A stretch of DNA of 26,210 nucleotides, taken from positions 1 to 26,210 of the forward strand of contig JAIPMN010019633.1 of NCBI GenBank assembly GCA_020650975.1. The letters run 5' to 3'. The notes under the pieces are model-generated. The model was not told the DNA's origin. It saw only the letters and a list, made by a program, of their open reading frames with translations, and made no database searches. Source of the stretch: Apostichopus californicus. Taxonomy: Eukaryota; Echinodermata; Holothuroidea; Aspidochirotida; Stichopodidae. The first letter of the stretch is position 1. Every line of letters begins with the position of its first letter. Both the position numbers and the translations under genes were made by a program. This document shows positions 20,148 to 26,210 of the stretch, piece by piece.

Positions 20148-21000
20148 TTATAAACACACGGGATCATTGATGCAGTGCCTTATGCTTTAAAGGCAATGCA
20201 GCTACGTGTGTGTATTCTTTACTGCAATATATCACCTTAACCAATTAATGAGTCTATTTTTAGCGCCAAGCCAAACATAAACATGTCTTCGTTGATTCAT
20301 TGCATCTGAATAGGAGGTCTGTAGAGCAACATGTGATAAATAGTAAAGGAAGACATATCTCAAACGTATAAAAGCCTTAATTAGGCCTTAATTAATCCGG
20401 AAACAAAATTACAAAAAGCCTCAGTTTTGTCGTTTGTGATTGCATAATGATACGAAATTATATAGATACGGGGAAATTTAGGAAAAGGACGGCTCAACGC
20501 AAAATGCTGCTTTCAGCAGCTTGCCACTAAATATCGCAAAATATAACAGGATCTCACAAAACTACACTAGCACCGAGCTGTACTAAAATAAGACCTGTTT
20601 CAAATTCGTAGGAATGCTTGACAGAAAACAGTTATCGTTGTCTGATAGTGTGTGTCAATGCCGACAGAATAATTCCATTTTGCTAGACAGATCTGCCACT
20701 AAGGTAAAACCTAACCAAGAACGATGAAAGCCATTCTACTGAAACACATGCAAAAAAATCATCACAACAATACATGCTGTTACATCACTCATTGTTTGCT
20801 TTTATTCGTGCTACAAGATATAGTAGCCTCGTAGATACATTTGAGAATTTTGATTTACAATACGATTTCAGAAACGATGTCAATTAAAGATGTTCACTGT
20901 TTTAGCACCCAGATGTTTTACACATAATCTACGATACAAAAGAACAACGACAATGCATCACAGAACAAATTTCATGTGTCTATTTATGGGGCTATGTCAA
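20148..21000. other. Non-coding AT-rich DNA
   Basis: No gene, repeat array or RNA gene is seen. A small near-palindrome, CTTAATTAGGCCTTAATTAA, lies near 20375. Confidence 0.5.
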
Positions 21001-21144
21001 TGTTGCCATGGTCCGATGTTCCCAGGGTCCAGTGCTCCCAGGGTTCGATGTTCCCAGGGTCCATTGTTCCCAGGGTTCTTTGTTCCCAGGGTCCAATGTT
21101 CACAGGGTTCGATGTTCCCAGGGTTCGATGTTCCCAGGGTTTGA
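21001..21144. repeat. 16-bp minisatellite, nine units
   Basis: Tandem copies of about TGTTCCCAGGGTTCGA. The first unit (21001-21016) is degenerate and eight closer copies follow to 21144; a partial TGTCCCC trails. The unit alternates between GGTCCA and GGTTCGA endings. As 16 is not a multiple of 3, a three-unit (48-bp) cycle gives 16-residue repeats, and all three plus-strand frames are open across it. This explains overlapping open frames that should not be read as genes. Confidence 0.9.
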
Positions 21145-22627
21145 TGTCCCCTATTTTCAAAAATCACCCGAAGGGACGTTGTTCAGTAGGAGCCGCACAG
21201 AAGTGTTGACAGCCACTTAGTGGCCTCACAATTGGTGCTTTCAGGGAGGGGTCAAGTAACTCGCCGTGCGCCCGAGAGGCTGAACAACCGGGTGCTCGGA
21301 CCAGGCGCATACCGAGAGATTTGTCTGGTGGCTCGTAGACGCAAAATGGTGATTGTAGAAAAACAGCAGTAAAATTTCCACTGAACACTCATAATCTTTT
21401 TCTGTCACTTGGTCATGTTGGTTTCCCCCTCCCTGTAGCTATCCTACTGGCCGGGACTTCATGTTTGTTCGCTCATCCCATCCCAGCAACACACGATCTT
21501 TTTGAAAATCCTCACTCTACCCTAAAAGTTTATGAAAACGAAAATTCGGGAATGGATCGACCGAATTCGGGCAAAGAATAGGTGAAATTATTACAGAGAT
21601 ACAGCAAAATTTAAAAGTTTGCCCGAATTGTCGATTGAGTGCCCGAATTTCAAATGTGCAAAAGTTTCGCGCTACTCGCTGAAAAGTGATTTACGGTTTG
21701 CTTTATACACATGAACTGCTATAAAATTCTAGTAGCTTTCGGAGAAAAACTTTCTGCCTCCTTGAACTCAAAGTGTCCCGTACGCCTATGTTTATCTTCG
21801 CCCGAATTTACCAATTCTTTGCCCGAATGTTCGTCGTTTTCCGTCCGAATTCTCGATCTCAAAATTTTTTCGTACGCCTGTGACGGAGATTACAAGGACT
21901 AAAATACTTATGGGCAACATCACCATTGTCAACGTAGGCCTACAGTAGTTGGCAAGGAATTGATATAGGCCTCTGGTGCTTGCTTGCATCATACCGCTCA
22001 ATTCAATTTGAGTAGCCTTAATATACCGTACTCTTGCCGCCACGAATTAACAATTCTTTGGAGGGGGAGTTTTCATTTTCCATTTGCTTCTCTTTTCATT
22101 CTCTCATTTCTTTGTCCTATCTTTTCCTCTATATTATCGTAATGGCTACCTTCCATTTGCGCCCCTTGTATAGTCCCATCCCCTCCCATCACCCTTTTGT
22201 TACGCCACCGACACCACTATCAGCTCCGATAGTCAGATTTCACCATGCAGAAACGCGTGGAATTCACCCTCAGCGTCGTTAGTAGGCCCTATAACCGTAG
22301 TGCAATGTTTCAATATCTATCCTCTATTCTCACGTAAAAAACAAATGCTATATACTACTGAAGTATATCTGAATTCTACTCCCAGGCAGACAGCCCATGC
22401 TACAGTGGGAATTAACCTATTGTGTCGGAGCAGGCTGCTGATCCTCTCTGGTCACCCGGAGGTCAAAGAGCGTCACGCTACCGGCTACCGAGCACGTCCG
22501 TAGGTTCGGGAGTGGAGCCGTCCGGGTGTTACATAATGCACACAGTGAGCTCGGTCTCCTAGGACTGCTGGGCTGCTCTCGCCGCAGGTGGTCGTTGTGT
22601 AAAATAGTCCTATGTATCCGACAATGT
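21145..22627. other. Non-coding DNA with repeat fragments
   Basis: No gene. GC-richer blocks at about 21180-21350 and 22430-22600 are conspicuous in the AT-rich setting but show neither a complete tRNA promoter nor a known RNA. Between 21561 and 21850 the motif GCCCGAATT or a close variant appears six times, and hAT-MITE-like ends (GTACGCCTATG ending at 21790; CGTACGCCTGTG ending at 21882) are present, indicating decayed MITE copies. Confidence 0.4.
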
Positions 22628-22935
22628 GTAGCCTATGGATTAAGTGTAATTGAAATACACTCATACTCCAGAAGAACTGAGTTCTAAGTAAATATCCTCA
22701 TCTACTCAAGTGAAAATGATGGCCTTTTCCACCAAAGTGGAGTTGTATTTAAGTGAAATTGAAACCTACTCAGGTAGAATTCATTTAACCTAAGTACAAT
22801 ACATTTCCCCCTGAATGGAATGTAATTCCCCTCAAGTGAAGTTGGAACATACAGTCTCCTATCTCACTTAAGTGGAATTAGAAATTTAATTTACTTGAGA
22901 TAAATTGGCTTCCACATGAGTAGAATTCCACTTAA
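22628..22935. repeat. Degenerate relative of the CTTAAG array
   Basis: Repeated, diverged units such as TTAAGTGTAATTGAAAT, CTCAAGTGAAAATGA, ATTTAAGTGAAATTGAAA and CACTTAAGTGGAATTAGAAA occur about every 21-24 bp. Only one perfect CACTTAAGTG core remains (around 22866). The array matches the Foldback-like arrays at 17.1 and 18.4 kb in unit design, but without the TATGGCAAGCCG ends. Confidence 0.65.
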
Positions 22936-23304
22936 AGCTCCAATCAGCCTTTCAGATATTTGCATAAATGAACATCGAAACAATCGAAAACGAATGTCAT
23001 CATTCGATACCCCATCTATGAAAAGTAATCCAGCCGAATTAAATCACTCAATCTTCTGTGGTGTTGGAAAAAATGGTGATCAATCGTCAATATTCCTAAA
23101 GTGTCGCCGACAGCCAAAGTTGTATATGTTTTACCACAGGGACCTATCCCACGAAATAACGAACTTCGATCCAATTCCCAAGTTTCAACGGATTTATTTT
23201 TCCTTCGAATGATAGTTTTTGTATTAGTCATTACAGCAGATTACTGTGGATATCTTCGGAATTGGAAAGAGAGACATGAAATGAAGGCTGATTGGAGCTT
23301 TAAG
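22931..23304. repeat. 374-bp segment bounded by a perfect 21-bp inverted repeat
   Basis: CTTAAAGCTCCAATCAGCCT, plus one further T, at 22931-22951 is the exact reverse complement of 23284-23304. The left arm abuts the degenerate CTTAAG array. The interior contains an unrecognised 98-codon frame (22916-23212). It could be a small MITE or the remaining half of a larger foldback. No target duplication was identified. Confidence 0.7.
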
Positions 23305-23989
23305 AACCATAAAGCTAAAAGGTATAGTGATTCCCAGTGAAACATATTAGACACATTTGGAAGCTTGATAACGAGGATTTTTAATATTTAACCCATGTAG
23401 ACCTGTCACCTGTAGACAATGTAGCATTCTCGTACACACCCGTAGGAATTTTTTTTAACTCGATCGGTCAGGGTCGAATTAGCTTCATTACAAGGATTAT
23501 CAATGTTTGCACTTTGTTAACCTCAGATGACCTTCGATCTCTTCCCAAAGCACTATGGTTCACGTACACATCATGGGAAACACACCTACCAAGTATGAAC
23601 TGACCAGGCAGGCTTGACTTAGCTCAATTAGAAGCTAGGCAAGCATCACACACATCAACACACACACACACACACAAATAAATATGCTAACCCAACTGCA
23701 TAGATTCACTGGATTTCATCACAAGGAATCAATAAGGGGTTAAATGTCGAGTTGTTTTAAGTGCTTGTGATAAGGCCGCACAGAAGCGGCTGGCTGCTAG
23801 TCTCGTGCCGATGGACCAATTCACTATCGGTGATCGGAGCACCGATATTTGCACTGGATATCGTTCGTATCGAATAAGAAATAGGTATACACAAATTCTT
23901 GCCATCTTCTGTGGAGTCAGAATCATTTTGTAAGACATATCCCATTAGTCGCATTCCCTCGACATTCCTGATCGGTTACATGGAAGGGA
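23305..23989. other. Non-coding DNA with a short CA microsatellite
   Basis: A (CA)9 run lies at 23659-23676. No gene is supported. Confidence 0.55.
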
Positions 23990-23997
23990 CCACAGAA

Positions 23998-24308
23998 GCC
24001 GCATAGGCGTACGGGACAGTTTCAGTTTGGGGGGCGGAAAAAATTATGCTCGAATCGCAAAAAGGTGCCCGGTTTTCATGGCAGATCATGTGCACAAAAA
24101 AGACCACGAAATCACGACTGCTCGCCTAGCGCGCGGAATTTGTGCATATTTTTCATGCATTCTATGGAGAAAACAAATGGGCACTCAGTAGAAAATTCGG
24201 GTAATTTTTCAACTTTTACTTTGTCTCTGCCTGAATTTAGAACTATTCTTCTGAAATTTCTTCAGGGGAGCAGTGTGCCCCCCCCCCCTGCCCGCCTCGT
24301 ATGTCTGT
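23998..24308. mobile_element. 311-bp hAT-type MITE with 8-bp target duplication
   Basis: CCACAGAA occurs directly outside both borders (23990-23997 and 24309-24316), the 8-bp duplication length expected of hAT elements. The left end contains CATAGGCGTACGGG and the right end, inverted, ACAGACATACGAGG. A C11 run lies 20 bp inside the right end (24278-24288), and AATTCGGG-type motifs lie in the interior. It has no coding capacity. It belongs with the GCCCGAATT-containing fragments at 21.5-21.9 kb. Confidence 0.75.
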
Positions 24309-24316
24309 CCACAGAA

Positions 24317-24927
24317 TGAAGAGAGAGGCATAGGGATATGCCCACCAATATCTTCAAAGTTTTTCGTATGGATCCAATTCTTGGGGAAAAAAATCCTCCG
24401 CAAATAGAGAAATTCCCCATCCTCCTACCCCATCAAAACATTTTTGGCCGAATCGCTGCCTCAGTGTAACGGAACATGTATTACTCTCCTGATTTTCAGG
24501 ACTTTTACTGCATTTCGTCGAATGCTAATAGGCCCATTTGTTTATATTCCAAATTGACTAAACTGACATTCCAGTTATCAGGATTTGAATGCCCTTTTGC
24601 ATTCCAACTGTCCAGCAACACTAAAAGTTCAGCTTTCCGTCATATTGATGATGTATCCATTGTCTCGTGTAAGTTTCTGTAACTTTTGTACCTTTGACAT
24701 GGGAAATACCCGATTGCGCAATGCACCGCTCGGACACCTACGGTTCTAATTGACTTGCACGCCCTTTGTTGTTATAGCGGTCATTTAGATCCGTTTGTTG
24801 TGCGTTAACTGTTCGATTCGTAATACAAGGGAGTATAGCCAAGACTGAAGAGTTCCCGAGCCCTCTTTGTATAATCTGCACTTTGTCATTTCCAATTATT
24901 CTTGTTTGAATTCTATATGTCCTTGAC
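24317..24927. other. Non-coding DNA upstream of the MULE pseudogene
   Basis: No gene is supported. Terminal inverted repeats for the MULE were not recognised here. Confidence 0.45.
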
Positions 24928-26082
24928 ATGGATGGAGCAAAGATAGTGCAGAGTGAACGCGGTGTTCGTATTCTAGCCTCAGGGGACTTCCGATACCAAC
25001 TTCATCACCAGAAGCAGCTCGAAATGACTTGGCGATGTTGGCGACGCCCGTGCCATTCGAAGCTTTTCACCAATACATTTGACAAAGCTGCAGAAAACCC
25101 AGATATTCGAATTCGAGGAAAAGAAGAACACAATCACCCACCAGACAACGACGTCATAGACGGGAGAAGTTTCGTCGACCGTTGTAGGGCCGAACTTGAT
25201 AGGAACCCAACTATTCCGATCAAGAGTGTACGAAAGCGAGATTGCCAATGAGCAACGGCGAGTCGCTCGTCAAGGAGGCGGTGATCGCCCGCAAGTGCCT
25301 CAATTCCAAAGCGTACGCTCACAGCTTCATAGATCACGTAGTAGTATCATCTCTGAAATACCAGATTCAATTGATGATGTCGATATCAACGGTCAATGGG
25401 CTGAAACTTGGAATAACGAACAGCTCCTCGTGCACCAAGACAATGATTGGGGACTAGCTATATTTGCTACAGAAGAGAATCTAAGGGTGCTGCAACGATG
25501 TCGGCATATTTTCATGGACGCAACGTTTCGGACATGTCAAGAGCCGTACACACAAGTTTTCAACATCATCGGTATATATAAAGGCCTACAGCATTGATGA
25601 CCAAACGTACCGTGGCCGATTACAGAAGAGTCCTCTTCGTCATTCGTAGAGAATTGAGGCGGGTTTCTCGGCATAGATGGCGCCCAACTAACATGACCTG
25701 TGACTTCGAGCAAGCTATCATATCAGCAGTCGGATTCTAATTTCCAAACATAGAAATTGGCGGCTGTTATTTTCATTTTACGAATAACATGTGGAAGCAT
25801 GTTGAGGATCTTGGTCTGGCCAGGGCCTATCGGCCAGATGAGCAATTGAAGAAAGTGATAAGGAAATTGATGGCGCTGGGATATTGCCTAGGGCTCTGGT
25901 GAGAATGAATTTCGACTTGCTAAGAAGAAGAAACTCGACCGCTCGCTTATTGCATCTGTATCCGGCCCTTGCCGACTTCTTCGACTATGTGTGAAACAAG
26001 TATATCAACGGGCAATATCCTATCACCCTTTGGAACGTATACGATCGTGACATGGAAACACGTACAAACAACCGAGTTGAAA
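24928..26082 (+). pseudogene. FLYWCH/MULE transposase, broken, first exon only in window
   Basis: From ATG 24928 the frame encodes a FLYWCH-type zinc finger (GDFRYQLHHQ, MTWRCWRRPCHSKLFT, then EEHNHPPD). One base is missing near 25228 and the protein continues in another frame through NDWGLAIFATEENLRVLQRC and the first catalytic region FMDATF (about 25515). Near 25590 a small deletion with a frame change removes about ten residues. The next segment holds TCDFEQAIISAV (second catalytic Asp, about 25705), a stop at 25738, and the C/H motif GCYFHFTNNMWKHV. A further shift near 25890 leads to TRTNNRVE, the expected third catalytic Glu, after a stop at 25992. A strong donor (GTGAGTAT) starts at 26083, so the rest lies beyond an intron outside the window. 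The family is a Mutator-like transposase; this copy is inactive. Confidence 0.8.
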
Positions 26083-26210
26083 GTGAGTATAATTTGCAAT
26101 CATACTTATATATAATTATAACACTCAATTATATCGTTTACATTTGATCGGACTATCCACGTGGAGTGGTCAGCCTTTCAGTATATGAGGGGGGGGGGGG
26201 GCAAACAAAA
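26083..26210 (+). other. Start of a MULE intron
   Basis: Begins at the GTGAGTAT donor. The rest is AT-rich sequence and a run of 13 G at 26189-26201. No acceptor is reached before the window ends. Confidence 0.5.

Noticed and set aside
20890..21220. Overlapping open frames of 70-84 codons with repeated Phe-Pro-Gly or Ser-Gln-Gly peptides
   Set aside because: They are by-products of the stop-free 16-bp minisatellite in all three frames.

Overview
The window looks like accessory DNA from an animal nuclear genome. There is no operon-style gene packing, the background is AT-rich, candidate introns have GT-AG borders, and the recognisable coding sequence is decayed DNA transposons. The repeat style (long G or C runs beside hAT-type ends, XPG/CXC-type transposases, ZMYM1-like hAT, FLYWCH-MULE) suggests a marine invertebrate, possibly an echinoderm. 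That placement is inference and could be wrong. I saw no rRNA, no convincing tRNA, no CRISPR array and no intact long gene.

Layout: (1) 1-4.0 kb is mostly non-coding, with one weak minus-strand exon candidate and one weak plus-strand exon candidate. (2) 4.0-10.1 kb is a large DNA transposon with long terminal inverted repeats (TIRs). Its single plus-strand gene is broken by about six frameshifts and three stops. The gene combines Cys-rich N-terminal modules, a DDE-type transposase core, an XPG/FEN1-like nuclease domain and a C-terminal CXC (tesmin/TSO1-like) module, which fits the AcademX lineage. (3) 11.6-12.45 kb holds phase-compatible plus-strand exon candidates for the 3' part of an unidentified host gene. 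(4) 13.05-16.0 kb is a ZMYM1-like hAT transposase pseudogene with two credible introns, several frameshifts and an internal deletion that removes the first catalytic-Asp region. A hAT-type terminus follows at 16763. (5) 17.10-18.85 kb is a Foldback-like element with no recognisable transposase. It is flanked by a 6-bp target duplication, and its inverted arms consist of CTTAAG palindromes repeating every ~21 bp. (6) 19.4-20.15 kb is a probable non-autonomous hAT derivative. (7) 21.0-21.15 kb is a 16-bp minisatellite. (8) 22.6-23.3 kb holds a degenerate relative of the CTTAAG array joined to a 374-bp segment bounded by a perfect 21-bp inverted repeat. (9) 24.0-24.3 kb is a 311-bp hAT-type MITE with an 8-bp target duplication. 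(10) 24.93-26.08 kb is a FLYWCH/MULE transposase pseudogene that reaches a splice donor near its third catalytic residue and leaves the window in an intron.

The genes do not form a pathway; the region is a graveyard of at least five independent transposon lineages around a possible host gene. The most unusual structure is the ~21-bp-phased palindrome array in the Foldback-like element and its diverged relative at 22.6 kb. The most informative coding locus is the AcademX-like pseudogene, because its domain order can still be read end to end.
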